Positions 52,675-63,528 of a DNA stretch of 64,000 bases are shown in pieces. Position 1 is the first letter of the stretch. Every line of letters starts with the position of its first letter. The stretch is from Globodera rostochiensis (lineage: Eukaryota > Nematoda > Chromadorea > Rhabditida > Heteroderidae): positions 3,854,142 through 3,918,141 of the forward strand of contig JAEVLN010000005.1 in NCBI GenBank assembly GCA_018350325.1. Direction: 5' to 3'. Both the position numbers and the translations under genes were made by a program. Below the pieces are notes generated by a model. That model did no database searches. It saw nothing but the letters and a program-made list of their open reading frames with translations, and had not been told where the DNA came from.

Positions 52675-53443
52675 GGGCCCGTATGCAAAGAACGGGGTAA
52701 GGGTAAGGTTAGCCTCAGCTGCGGGTAACCTTATCCATTACCCGTATTCAATGAACTACCCCGAGTTGCGGGTTAAGAAAATCACTATTATTAAATTATA
52801 TTATTAAAAGTATATAAAAATGAATTTAATCTGCATTTGAGAATTTAATCGGTTTTTGAATCTGTTGAAATCTTTTTTAAAATTAAGAAAAACGGCCTTT
52901 TTAAGTAACTCCAAAGCCTAAGAGAATAACTGGGGAAACGTTGGAGACTTAGGGGTTCGTTAGGCTTAGGCCTAAGCCACCCGTGTTCGTTAAGCTTAGG
53001 CTTAAACATTCATGCAAAAATTAATTTTTGATGTAAATAAATATTGAAAAAAAATGTTTAAATTAAAATAAATAGCGGATTTTGCGAACCGCCCATAGTG
53101 GGATTTTGCGAAACGACTCAGCACGCCCTGGGTCGGATCAGGGTAAGCATTTGACCTAGCTTCCTTTCAAATTAATTTTTAAATATTCAAAAGCCATTAA
53201 AAATAAATTCAAGAGTGGGACTAATAAAATAAAATCTGCTCTTTCACCTGACATAATTAAACTTTACTTTTAATTTTTTGAATAGATATCTCTGAATTAA
53301 AGTCATTGTGATTTTTTGTGCAGCAATCTGTGAGAAAAACAGCATAAATGGAGAAATAAATTTCTTACGAGTTAACACGCAGCTGAGGGTAAGCCGAGTA
53401 ACCCTACCTGGGTTACTTTATCCCGTTCTTTGCATACGGGCCC
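52675..53443. mobile_element. Non-autonomous element, 769 bp, with ~24-bp inverted ends
   Basis: Left end 'gggcccgtatgcaaagaacg' followed by GGG; right end is its reverse complement ('cccgttctttgcatacgggccc' read in two parts). The subterminal regions also mirror ('agcctcagctgcgggtaacc' versus 'cagctgagggtaagccgagt'). No clear target duplication was found. The inside is AT-rich with two short 'gggttcgttaggcttaggc' repeats near 52950-53000. No coding frame. Confidence 0.7.
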
Positions 53444-53475
53444 AGAGTGCTACCAGTAAAGAATAGGCAAAATGG

Positions 53476-53549
53476 TAACCCCGGGTTGGACTAGAACCCA
53501 CAACCTCCATCCAATCCGTGGGCAGCTCTTCCAACTGAGCTACCGGGCG
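53476..53549 (-). tRNA. Degenerate tRNA-like sequence
   Basis: The minus strand starts 'gcccggtagctcagttggaa' (acceptor plus a good box A and a pairing D-arm GCTC/GAGC), and has 'gtgggttctagtccaac' as a T-arm with a near box B. The middle does not form a clear anticodon arm and the acceptor 3' strand mispairs, so it is a tRNA pseudogene or a tRNA-derived repeat. Confidence 0.5.
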
Positions 53550-53599
53550 TCTTATTTACTTTACAAGGCAATTTTAAATTATTTTAAATATTTCTTAGT

Positions 53600-53829
53600 T
53601 ATTCATAATCGATTATAGGAAAGGAATATTGATTCGAGTGAGAGAATTATTAAAGAATATGATTTACATAAATGCACATTTCTATTGTGGGCTGTCATTT
53701 ATTACTTTCTATTTTTTATCATATCTATTTAGTAATATTGTAAATTTTTGATATTAAATTATAATTATAAAATTAATTGGAAATTTCATATAAATGTCCC
53801 TAAATTCAGGTGTATTCTGGCCAATTAAA
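53600..53829 (+). promoter_or_regulatory. Conserved 5' flank of HTH copy 10
   Basis: 'attcataatcgattatagga', 'aaagaatatgatttacataa', 'tttctattgtgggctgtcat'. Almost identical to the flank of the copy at 56465 (56220-56464), so these two copies are a recent duplication. Both also have an in-frame upstream ATG that would add MSLNSGVFWPIK before the signal peptide. Confidence 0.55.
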
Positions 53830-54760
53830 ATGGAAAAGTTTTGGATTTTAATTTTGGTGGCATTCTTTGCAACAAATTCACTGGACAAAGCCGAATCCGT
53901 ACAATTATTTGATGAAATATTCGAAGAAGGCTGGTGGGACAATGACAAAGCCAAAGAATGGGATAAATTAACGCTTGAACAAAATGCCCTTCACCAAATC
54001 GATCGGCAGAACACCCAAATTGGACAAATTGAACCCAATTCAACTGATCAGAATACTCCTCTCACAGAGTCTGATCACTCTAGACAAATTGAACCCAATT
54101 CAACTGATCAGAATCCTCCTCTCACAGAGTCTGATCACTCTGATAATGCCAATAATGGTGAAGAACAAAGCCAAGTAATGAATGAAATGACTTCAAACGA
54201 AAATATAGTTGAAGTTGAGCAAAAACGTAAAATAGTTGTCAAATTCGACGCAAAAATATATAAATGGAAAAAAGAGTTTGGCTTAAGTCAGAGAAATCCA
54301 AAAAATGAGCGAAAAAATTTGGTAGAGAAATTTGATAAGAGAAAAGCCGAATTAAAGCAGGCCGGATTCAAAAACTCTTATAAAAATGAATTAGATAAAA
54401 CTGTCGCAAAAGAGTTGGGCCTCAGTTTTGTAACAATTTACAATTGGAAAAGTGAACTTTGGCAAACCAGTGAGTAATTCGAGCCCAAATTTATTTATGT
54501 ATTTAGATTAATTAATAATTCTTTTTACAACAGAACCAAATAAATACTCCCACAACGAACAAAAGGAATTGATGAAACTTTATTATGAAATAAAGGACCA
54601 AAAGCCTAAAATTAGTAATGAAAACATTGCCAAAATGTTGAAAATTGGAGCAAACACTTTGTATAGATGGAAAAGGCAATTTAAACGACAGCAATTTCAT
54701 CCAAATTCTGTCGATGGACATTCTGTGAAAGAAAATGTCGCGGCTGAGGCCACTGATTAG
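53830..54760 (+). CDS. Secreted HTH family, copy 10 (first HTH deleted in part)
   Basis: Exons 53830-54469 and 54534-54760 (640+227 = 867 nt) give 288 aa. The signal peptide is FWILILVAFFATNS. FEEGWW is seen instead of FGEGWW. Two 20-residue repeat blocks. HTH 1 lacks its first helices: KIVVKFDA joins directly to KIYKWKKEFG by an in-frame deletion. HTH 2 is VAKELGLSFVTIYNWKSELW; HTH 3 is NENIAKMLKIGANTLYRWKR. The tail ends early (VKENVAAEATD). The frame is open throughout. Confidence 0.82.
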
Positions 54761-55150
54761 AAAAAACGATTTTAGCATTTAGTTTTTAGATATTGCTTGA
54801 CATATAACATTTAAAATCCTTCTTTGTTTAAAATTCATTTTAAAAACTTTTTACGTTCAGACTTTTAAGATTAATTGATAAGCAACTCTTTATTATGTTT
54901 TTTTTAGTTCAAAAAAGTCTAAATTTGATAAATATTTTAAATGGAGGACGAGGACAGGCACTGGAATTTGGTTGTCCGGAAGTAAAGAAAGATGCGGTCA
55001 TTCGTGCCATTTAGCTTAACCGCGCCAATCAACGACATCCAGACACCGATTTTGACGGAATTTTAGATCACAACATACATAATGGTAAAATTCGGATCAT
55101 TCCTGACATTTCATAAATATTTTTCCTAAACCTTTTGAACCGGGACCAAC
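54761..55150. other. 3' flank and orphan flank pieces
   Basis: No gene. 55095-55155 again carries 'cattcctgacatttcataaa' and 'gaaccgggaccaactcaaaa', the outer HTH-family flank, running into the C-rich repeat. Confidence 0.5.
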
Positions 55151-55159
55151 TCAAAATTC

Positions 55160-55805
55160 ATGAAAGCCTCCCCCCAACCCGTTAGCCTCCCCCCCCCCCC
55201 CCCCGCCCCCAAACCCATTATCCTCCCCCAACCCGTTAGCCTTTTTCCCCCCCCCCCTCTCAAACACATATCCTCCCCCTACCCGTTAGCCTCCCCCCAA
55301 GCCGTTAGCCTCTTCTTCCCCCCCCCCCCCCCGCCCGCAAACATTATCCTCCCCCAACCCGTTAGCCTCCCCCTAGCCCGTTAGCCTCCCCCCCCCCTAC
55401 CCGGTATCCTCCCCGTACCCGTTAGCCTTCCCCCCCCCCAAACACATATCCTCCCCCCCCGTTAGCCTCCCCCCAAGCCGTTAGCCTCTTCCCCCCCCCC
55501 CCGCCCGCAAACCCAATCCTCCCCCAACCCGTTAGCCTCCCCCTAGCCCGTTAGCCTCCCCCCCCCTAAACCCTATCCTCCCCGTACCCGTTAGCCTTCC
55601 CCCCCCCCCCCCAAACACATATCCTCCCCCTCCGTTAGCCTTTCCCCCCCTAAACACATATCCTCCCCCTACCCGTTAGCCTCCCCCCACCGTTAGCCTC
55701 TTCCCCCCCCCCCCAAACCCGTTATCCTCCCCCTACCCGTTAGCTTCCCAAACAGTTAGCCTCTCGCCCCCTTCCCTTAAACCCCTTCCCCCCCCCCCAC
55801 AGGAA
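55160..55805. repeat. C-rich minisatellite
   Basis: About 640 bp of 'cctcccccaacccgttagcc' units with long C runs, in a loose order of about 60-120 bp. 'cccgttagcc' occurs more than 15 times. Able to form i-motif or G-quadruplex structures in principle. The words are GTTAGCC, not the nematode telomere repeat. Confidence 0.88.
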
Positions 55806-56219
55806 GTTGATCGTGCCCAGAAACAAAATGACTCAAACCCACATTATAGGGTTTCTTTCTATTTCGGTGTTGGGCCACAAATTCAAATATTAAATAAAGG
55901 CAACAAAAAGCGTGCTAGCCGCTTAAAACAGCGTGTAATATTGTAATTTTGGCCATATCTTGTATCGTAAAAAACCGTATTTCGTATTTAGTTTATCGTA
56001 TTTCCCCACATGGCGCTTTTGCAATCTTCCCGCAAACAGGATTTACATAGTCTAACATTTGGCGATTTGCATTTTGGCCCATAGAGATGCTCAAGAGTCA
56101 TGGTCTCGACTCTTCAGTAGCGGTAAATTTCAAGTCTCGAGCCTAGTGCATCCAAGAGCAAAATGGTAAGTTTGAATGTAAGCAGAAACGAAAATGTCGT
56201 TTTCCTAAAGGCAATTTTA
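55806..56219. other. Spacer
   Basis: No gene. 56090-56150 has 'gtctcgactcttcagtagcg' and 'caagtctcgagcct' with a likely inverted end. Confidence 0.4.
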
Positions 56220-56464
56220 GCTATTCATAATCGATTATAGGAAAGGAATATTGATTCGAGTGAGAGAATTATTAAAGAATATGATTTACATAAATGCACA
56301 TTTCTATTGTGGGCTGTCATTTATTACTTTCTATTTTTTATTTATCAAATCTATTTAGTAATATTGTAAATTTTTCATATTTATTCTTTTAAATTATAGT
56401 TATAAAATTAATTGGAAATTTCATATAAATGTCCCTAAATTCAGGTGTATTCTGGCCAATTAAA

Positions 56465-57470
56465 ATGGAAAAGCTTTGGATTTTAATTTTGGTGGCATTC
56501 TTTGCAACAAATTCACTGGACAAAGCCGAGTCCGTACAATTATTTGATGAAATATTCGGAGAAGGCTGGTGGGACAATGACAAAGCCAAAGAATGGGATA
56601 AATTAACGCTTGAACAAAATGCCCTTCACCAAATCGATCGGCAGAACACCCAAATTGGACAAATTGAACCCAATTCAACTGATCAGAATCCTCCTCTCAC
56701 AGAGTCTGATCACTCTAGACAAATTGAACCCAATTCAACTGATCAGAATCCTCCTCTCACAGAGTCTGATCATCACTCTGTACAAATTGAAGCCAATTCA
56801 ACTGATCAGAATCCTGCTCACACAGAGTCTGATCAGACTGATAATGCCAAAAATGGCAAAGAACAAAGCGAAATAATGAAAAAAATTACGTCAAACAAAA
56901 AACTTGCTGAAGAAGAGGGAAAACGTAAAATTATCGACAAATTCCACGCAATTAAAGACGAATTTAAGCAAAAAAGAAAATATTCGTATAAAGAAAGATC
57001 TCGAATTGAAATCAAAATTGCTAAACATTTAAAAGTTAGCCGCACAAAAATATATAAATGGAAAAGAGAATTAGGCATATGCGGAAAACCCAATGGAAAA
57101 GAAGAACGTAAACATTTGGTAGAGAAATTTGATCAGATGAAAGCCGAGTTAAATCGGGCCGGATTTAAAAACTCTTATAAAAATGAATTAGATAAAACTG
57201 TCGCAAAAGAATTAGGCCTCAGTTTTGTAACAATTTACAATTGGAAACGTGAACTTGGCCAATCCAGTGAGCCCAATTTTATATTTTAATTAAAATTCTT
57301 TTACAGAACCAAACCATATATACGGCCACACCGAACAAAAGGAATTGATGAAACGTTATTATGAAATTAAGTACCAAATGCCTAAAATTAGTGACGATGA
57401 AATTGCAAAAAAAATGTTGAAAATTGGAAGTGCCACTTTGAAGGGATGGAAAAGGCAATTTAAACGATAG
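56465..57470 (+). CDS. Secreted triple-HTH family, copy 11 (third HTH tail cut by a nonsense change)
   Basis: Exons 56465-57266 and 57307-57470 (802+164 = 966 nt) give 321 aa; the 40-nt intron is the shortest of the family. The signal peptide is LWILILVAFFATNS. Three 20-residue blocks, the third altered (QIEANSTDQNPAHTESDQ). HTH 1 is EIKIAKHLKVSRTKIYKWKR and HTH 2 VAKELGLSFVTIYNWKRELG. HTH 3 has one extra Lys (IAKKMLKIGSATLKGWKR), then TAG 57468-57470 where siblings have CAG. The family tail is still readable after it to about 57530. Confidence 0.82.
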
Positions 57471-57539
57471 CAATTTCATCCAAATTCTGTCGATGGACAT
57501 TCTGTGGAAGAAAATGGCGCGGCTGAATGAATGGCCACT

Positions 57540-58104
57540 GATTTTGAAAAAACGATTTAGCATTTAGAGATATTTCTTGACATATAACATTTAAAATCCT
57601 TCTTTGTTTAAAATTCATTTAAAAAACTTTTTACATTCACACTTTTAAAAGATTAATTGGTAACGAACAAATGAAAGCTCGTAAATTTTTTGGGTGTTGT
57701 AATTTGTATTTGTACCTGAGCAGATCGATCCGCCTGATCATTTCTTCAAAAAATGCGTTACACATTTATGACAAAAGGGGTAAACCCATGGTATTTCGAA
57801 CCCAAATTTCCAAAGAAACATTTCGCTAGGGTAGTTTAAAAGCTTAAAGGGATAATATTTAATTTATAACTCACTTAAACGTCGTCATGTAAATCATTTG
57901 ATCGTGGTTGAAAGTGTTTTTTTCTGAAAGACTCAAGTTGGACCATGATAATAGTTTTCAAACACGGTATGAGCAGTGTTGCCCCCAGAATCCCGGTGTA
58001 AAATTCTCGGCCCGTCAACCCTATCCCCTTCCCTCCCTCCCGACCCCACCCCCCCTTCCCGTGCACACCCCTTCCCTCCCTCCCGGAAAGCCAACTGAGC
58101 GCCA
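57540..58104. other. Spacer, right end of the HTH array
   Basis: No gene seen. 58020-58085 has a doubled 'ccccttccctccctcccg' phrase. Confidence 0.4.
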
Positions 58105-58350
58105 GACGTTTATGAAGAAAACGACATCTCCACCCGCTCCTCCCTCTTATCGTATTGAGATCTTAATGGCGAAAACATAAAAGGAATTTTATATAATCAG
58201 GAACTTGTAAGGGTTTCAGAAGACCCCAGACTTGCGGAAATATTAAAAACGCGAGTTCGTAAAGGGGTCAAAGAACATTTTGTTCGGTGGTTGGTAGACA
58301 CAAACAAACTAAACAGTTGGGTAAAAGATTCGGATTTTGAAAAGAAATAG
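58105..58350 (+). pseudogene. Polinton integrase, C-terminal fragment with chromodomain
   Basis: The frame PPSYRIE, then a one-base frame change near 58160, then LNGENIKGIFYNQELVRVSE, ILKTRVRKGVKEHFVRWLVD and LNSWVKDSDFEKK, ending at TAG 58348-58350. It aligns end to end with the last about 75 residues of the integrase at 10277. The catalytic core is missing. It marks the left side of the third Polinton-like relic. Confidence 0.85.
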
Positions 58351-58429
58351 AATGGGGTTTATTCCATACCGAAGAGGATATCTCAAAAGGTGAATGCCTA
58401 TTAAGAAAAAAGGTGAATGATAAACCAAT

Positions 58430-59120
58430 TTATGGTTTATAAGGAAGGTCAAAGGATGAGATGCCCAAGAATGACAAACAGTACGACAATGTATCACGAT
58501 TATGACAAACAGTATGACTACGACGTGAAAAGTGTGACTATAATAGGACTTTATAAAGACTCTTGTATGATTAAGTATGACTATTATGAGCCTGTTATGA
58601 CAATTATATGACAATACAATGACTATGGTATGCCTATTGTATGACCAAGTATGACAAATGATGACTGTGACATGAGAAGATGACCAGGTGATGACTATAA
58701 CGTGAGAAAATTATGACTATGACATGACTAATGTATGCCAATACGATACCACGGTATGACAAAATATTACTATGATATGACATATTATTAGTATTACAAG
58801 ACAAAGTATGACTAGTATTACAAATGGACGATCAAGGGAAGACAAATTAAGACTCGGTTATGACTATCACACGAAAAAATAATGGCGATTATGACTATGA
58901 CATGACAAATATATGACAAACAGCATGCCAAAATATAACATACGCAGGATATGACAAAAGATGACAATAATTGACAATAACGACTATGTTGATGGAGTGT
59001 TAATGACGATTAGTAATGATGCATATGATAGGGTATAATGATTAAAATGCCGTATGACGATGGGGAAAAAATGAGGGCAAAAATATATCGTATGATGACT
59101 ACGAATATGCTTTTGATGTG
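58430..59120. repeat. Degenerate ATGAC / TATGAC-rich stretch
   Basis: Dozens of 'atgac' words, often as 'tatgacaaa' or 'atgactatgacatgac', without strict period. Looks like a decayed simple repeat. No gene. Confidence 0.6.
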
Positions 59121-60368
59121 ACAAATAAATATTAAGTAAAATTCTCTCTTGGTAACAATGCTATCAACAAGATGTGGCGTCACTTCCGTCCACAACCCAT
59201 TACAAATGGGGCCAAAGGGGTATCCTTTCCAACCCAACCGCCCGGCGAAGGTCCATCAAGAGGTCTACAAAACCTATCTAGTCTGTGAATTTGGATCTGT
59301 TTTATACAAATGATATATCATTTGAAAGAGGAGATTTTTCTGCACAGAATTACTTCGCAAATATTTTTTTAAAGACCAATGAACGATACTATGTGCTCAT
59401 AGTGTAATAAGGCTATTGGTACTGAAAAATACAGGTTCAAAGTAATCCATTAATTTAACCGAGATCCAAGCCTAATGGATGTTTTTTCTACAAAAAATGC
59501 CCTGATTACACAAACCACCAACCAAAAGCTTAATCAAATGGTCCCCCAAAACCTATTGGGCCCATTGCCAAATCCAAAATTCAACTTTCCCCCCCCCGTC
59601 CCTCAAGGTCATTTCGGCACTTGTCAATCAAACTTTTCTCCGTGCACCAAAAATTTCATCTGACCGATTACCTGTCAATCAAACTTTTCTCCGCAACAAA
59701 GATTTCGACAGATTACCAATCGATTTCATTTTCGTGACATGTTAAATAAGGTTCGAAATAAGGGGTAGCGAGTCGGGTAAAAGTAGCGAGAGGGGGTGTA
59801 GCGAGTTGGCGGGTAGCGAGCAGGGTAAATACCCCGGCGGCTAACCTTTGTACGGGTACCAAGGTTTCCTTTAGTTTGGAATAATGCGCGGATAAATATT
59901 TAAAAGGTGAAACGCAAATGGAGAAAAGAGGTGAAAACTAAACAGGTGAAATGTGAACACAAAATAGGTGAAAAGAGGTGAAATCAGGTGTAATTTCACC
60001 TAAACGATATAGGGCACGTGTTTACGGAGGGAGGCGGGTGATAAAATAAGAGGATGGGGGCGCTGGTTAAAAACCAAACCCTATCGGGCCTTTTGCCAAA
60101 TCTAAAATACGTACCCGCCACATTTTCAAGGCCATATCGCCGAGTGAAAAATATGAGAAGAAGGTCAGAAATTTGAGAAACTTTATCAGAATTATGAGAA
60201 GCTGGTCGGAAAAATTGAATTAGGACAGAAACTGATGGTCAAAGGAGAATAGAATGACCAATATGAAAACGTGGATATGAGAATAAGAGAAAAAAAGTGC
60301 GAACTGTACGAAATTCAACATCGTTGAAAAAAATATAAAAGCAAATCCAAATCACAGAAAAAGGAAAC
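59121..60368. other. Spacer with AGGTGAAA cluster
   Basis: No gene motif. 59905-60000 on the plus strand carries six or more 'aggtgaaa' words ('aaaaggtgaaacgcaaatgg', 'acaggtgaaatgtgaacaca', 'aataggtgaaaagaggtgaa'). The stretch 60130-60360 is purine-rich and may be the decayed upstream part of the next gene. Confidence 0.45.
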
Positions 60369-60719
60369 ATGTACGAATTTAGCCCTCAAGTAAGGGAGAA
60401 TACAGTATTTCTGAAAAAGATAGCCTCTAAGCGTTCAGATCGAAAGAAGAACGAATTAATCGAGTCTGCAACTACCGACTAAATTTTGGCAATTGTTGAA
60501 ATTTGTGTAAACATTTTGAGTTTTAATTTCAAACTTAATAAAAGCCAAAAACAAAAACTTATCCAGTACGCAGATTTTTATCGGGCTATTGCCAGATCAC
60601 GTTCGGAAAAGGCAGCAAGAAAAGAAATACAGCAGGGAAGCGGAATAGCGCTAGGAGCACTCATAATCCCAGTTCTAAGTGTTCTAGCTCAACATTTGTT
60701 AGAAAAAATCATATCATGA
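60369..60719 (+). pseudogene. Small adenovirus-pX-like protein gene of a Polinton, with an in-frame TAA
   Basis: ATG 60369 opens a frame (MYEFSPQVRENTVFLKKIAS) that meets TAA 60480-60482 and then continues, in the same frame, to TGA 60717-60719. The downstream part has ILAIVEICVNIL, KLNKSQKQKLIQYADFYRAI and a Gly-rich hydrophobic end, GSGIALGALIIPVLSVLAQH. The two parts together match, from memory, the layout of the small basic proteins encoded in the structural block of Polintons and adintoviruses, which are compared with adenovirus pX. Its stop overlaps the next start (ATGA), a compact virus-like arrangement. Apart from the one stop the frame is clean. Confidence 0.6.
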
Positions 60720-61656
60720 AATTTGCAAAGAAAACGATAATGGTCCCAGAAGCGGAATACCATTCGTTATTAAACGCGTTCAGGGGCGGAGATTATCTGC
60801 AAAATGAAAAAGCCTTATTAGATGCAAAGATTATGCAAAATTTAGAAGATCCAACAATAAGTGAAGATCTTAAAGCGAGTAGACATAGTTGGCTTTATAA
60901 GGAGCGAAGAATGATAAAAGAATGGTTGATAATAGACCGCAAAGAGTTGTGATTGTTAACCAAAATGCGGCACCTAATGTTGCACCATATTTGGGGGTTA
61001 GTCAGCCGAATAGCCAGGCAACCGAGGAGCCAAGAAAATTCATAGTGCCTACAAAAAGGCTCAGAAGGGAAGAAAACGAAAGTGAGGAAGTTGATAAAAA
61101 CTTGATAGATGAAAACATGAGGGCGGTGATTCAATCTTCGTCAAATGAAGAAGAACCCCCATTCGAAATACACTCCCCAGTTTCTTCCGAAACATCGTCG
61201 ATTTTTAAAACACCCGAAAAATTGCGCCCTACTACGATCATTCACCCCAACTTATTAGGAGATCTTTTTAATTATGTATCTAAAAACAAAGATACATTTA
61301 AAATAACAGCAAGAGGGAAAGTTCAGTCTAATAAAAACCTGCCAATTGATGATAGCAATTATAAGAACGTCTTGAAATATCTCGCAGGAGAAGAGATGGA
61401 CACACCCCGGGGAGCAAAATTTCTAAAGGATAGGCTCTTAAAAGACGCGAAAATACGAGAACTGGTTGACAAGTCAAGCGCCATGTGGGGAAAAGGTACA
61501 AAAATTTTTATAAAAAACAACCCTATAAAAAATACCGGCACGCTACAGCAGATGAAAAAACCGTTTAAGCCTACATTATGGGCAAGGCTACAGATTAATA
61601 TGATATTGCAGTACGTTATTGCGCTCATAAATCCGGCAAAAGAAGGGAATATTTAA
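60716..61656 (+). pseudogene. Polinton structural-block protein, split by a frameshift
   Basis: The first frame, ATG 60716 to TGA 60950-60952, begins KKTIMVPEAEYHSLLNAF and holds KALLDAKIMQNLEDPTISED. The second, 60922-61656, begins VDNRPQRVVIVNQNAAPN and ends in a long domain (DLFNYVSKNKDTFKITARGK; KPFKPTLWARL). In related elements, as I recall, these are one protein, and the frames overlap at the expected joint near 60920, so I read a single-base frameshift. A designed overlap of two genes is the alternative. A second copy of its distal part lies inverted at 63529-64000. Confidence 0.55.
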
Positions 61657-62432
61657 CAGCAAAAATTATAAACCCGGGTATGAAAAGAGATAAAGATCAT
61701 CTCGTTAGGGGCAGAATATTCTGATAACTTTAAAATTTGGAATAAACATTACGATCTTGTGTGAATTAATTCAACTCGTTTTCTATTTGCAATAAAATTG
61801 GGTCTGGGGTGTGATTGTGGTTTCGCGTAAGAATAAATTTTTCATCCCTTTCGAACCCCCACCCCTCACAACCATATCTAAAACATTCACATCGCCACCA
61901 AGTCTTGAATTTTCCTGACTTATGCTTATAATAACGATAACCATCGCAAAATTTCCCCTTCACATCTTTTATTGTGTTTAATTTGGGCATTTTTTATTTT
62001 GCATATAACCCCTAAAACGCATACCCTATATACTTTTAGGTGAACTTTCACCCGATTACACCTCTTTTCACCTATTTTGTGTTCACCTTATTCACCTACT
62101 TGCATTTCACCTTTTTACCCGGTTGTGTTTAACCCGCATTATCTTTTTGACACGTCGACGCCGGCCATACGCGTTTAGGCTAACCTAGAGGAAGTCCGAA
62201 ACCAATGAAGGGACCCCGCTGGCTAGTTCCAAACAGCTAGGTTGAACGCAGAAAATGTCGCGTATAAAACCTGTCTGCCCCATACCGCCGGTAATTGCCG
62301 TCCACCTTCTTGGACTCTTCGTAAATGCGATAGATTGAACAATTTTCGAAGCAGCATCTTCCTTGGCCAAACATTCGCGAAGCATTAGGCGTTTTCCCGT
62401 CTTGCCTTGTAGCCGCGGTGTTAGGTTGCTCA
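61104..62432. repeat. Left arm of a large inverted duplication
   Basis: Positions p and 125104 minus p are complementary across 61104-62432 and 62672-64000, with a handful of substitutions and indels (for example 2 bp at about 62333 and several at about 61495). The true arm may be longer, since the right arm leaves the window. The centre, about 240 bp (62433-62671), is AT-rich and unpaired. Confidence 0.9.
61766..61990 (-). CDS. Small FLYWCH-like zinc-finger protein, left copy
   Basis: 74 aa. The order GYRYYKHKSG, TWWRCECFRYGCEGWGFERD, LTRNHNHTPDP follows the FLYWCH pattern (Gly-Tyr-x-Tyr, W-R-C, C-x-G, H-N-H). FLYWCH fingers bind DNA and are common in nematode MULE-type elements. The domain covers nearly the whole protein. 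It is convergent with the structural-block gene, 110 bp apart. An identical copy lies at 63114-63338 in the other arm. Confidence 0.65.
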   Translation of the reverse strand: MPKLNTIKDVKGKFCDGYRYYKHKSGKFKTWWRCECFRYGCEGWGFERDEKFILTRNHNHTPDPILLQIENELN

Positions 62433-63113
62433 AGCGCCAAAATTATGACGATTTACGAACCGTCAATTTCCAAAAAGTTTTTAGAATATGGATTTTTCAG
62501 TTTATAAATTAAAAAAATTATAAACAGGCTATAATGCATCTGATTAAAACAGAAACGACCTAAAAAAAACTGCTTTAAGACCTTTAGAACCTGTAAAAAG
62601 TGAGACAGAAAAAGGTTGAAAGGAGGCGGTAAAACTGCAAGGTAGTTTAACGAACATGCAGGAATTTCTTGAGCAACCTAACACCGCGGCTACAAGGCAA
62701 GACGGGAAAACGTCTAATGCTTCGCGAATGTTTGGCCAAGGAAGATGCTGCTTCGAAAATTGTTCAATTTCTATCGCATTTACGAAGAGTCCAAGAAGGT
62801 GGACGGCAATTACCGGCGGTATGGGGCAGACAGGTTTTATACGCGACATTTTCTGCGTTCAACCTAGCTGTTTGGAACTAGCCAGCGGGGTCCCTTCATT
62901 GGTTTCGGACTTCCTCTAGGTTAGCCTAAACGCGTATGGCCGGCGTCGACGTGTCAAAAAGATAATGCGGGTTAAACACAACCGGGTAAAAAGGTGAAAT
63001 GCAAGTAGGTGAATAAGGTGAACACAAAATAGGTGAAAAGAGGTGTAATCGGGTGAAAGTTCACCTAAAAGTATACAGGGTATGCGTTTTAGGGGTTATA
63101 TGCAAAATAAAAA

Positions 63114-63338
63114 ATGCCCAAATTAAACACAATAAAAGATGTGAAGGGGAAATTTTGCGATGGTTATCGTTATTATAAGCATAAGTCAGGAAAATTCAAG
63201 ACTTGGTGGCGATGTGAATGTTTTAGATATGGTTGTGAGGGGTGGGGGTTCGAAAGGGATGAAAAATTTATTCTTACGCGAAACCACAATCACACCCCAG
63301 ACCCAATTTTATTGCAAATAGAAAACGAGTTGAATTAA
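63114..63338 (+). CDS. Small FLYWCH-like zinc-finger protein, right copy
   Basis: The predicted protein is identical in all 74 residues to the left copy (61766-61990), while neighbouring non-coding positions of the arms differ slightly. That is compatible with either a very recent duplication or selection on the protein. Confidence 0.65.
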   Translation: MPKLNTIKDVKGKFCDGYRYYKHKSGKFKTWWRCECFRYGCEGWGFERDEKFILTRNHNHTPDPILLQIENELN

Positions 63339-63528
63339 TTCACACAAGATCGTAATCTTTATTCCAAATTTTAAAGTTATCAGAATATTCTGCCCCTAAC
63401 GAGATGATCTTTATCTCTTTTCATACCCGGGTTTATAATTTTTGCTGTTAAATATTCCCTTCTTTTGCCGGATTTATGAGCGCAATAACGTACTGCAATA
63501 TCATATTAATCTGTAGCCTTGCCCATAA

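Noticed and set aside
55160..55805. Possible telomeric repeat because of TTAGCC words
   Set aside because: Nematode telomeres are TTAGGC; here the word is GTTAGCC in a C-rich, irregular array.
62185..62919. Frames in the inner part of the palindrome arms (for example a 70-87 codon frame starting near 62656)
   Set aside because: Different frames look equally open, the two arms disagree in frame because of a 2-bp indel, and no motif is present.
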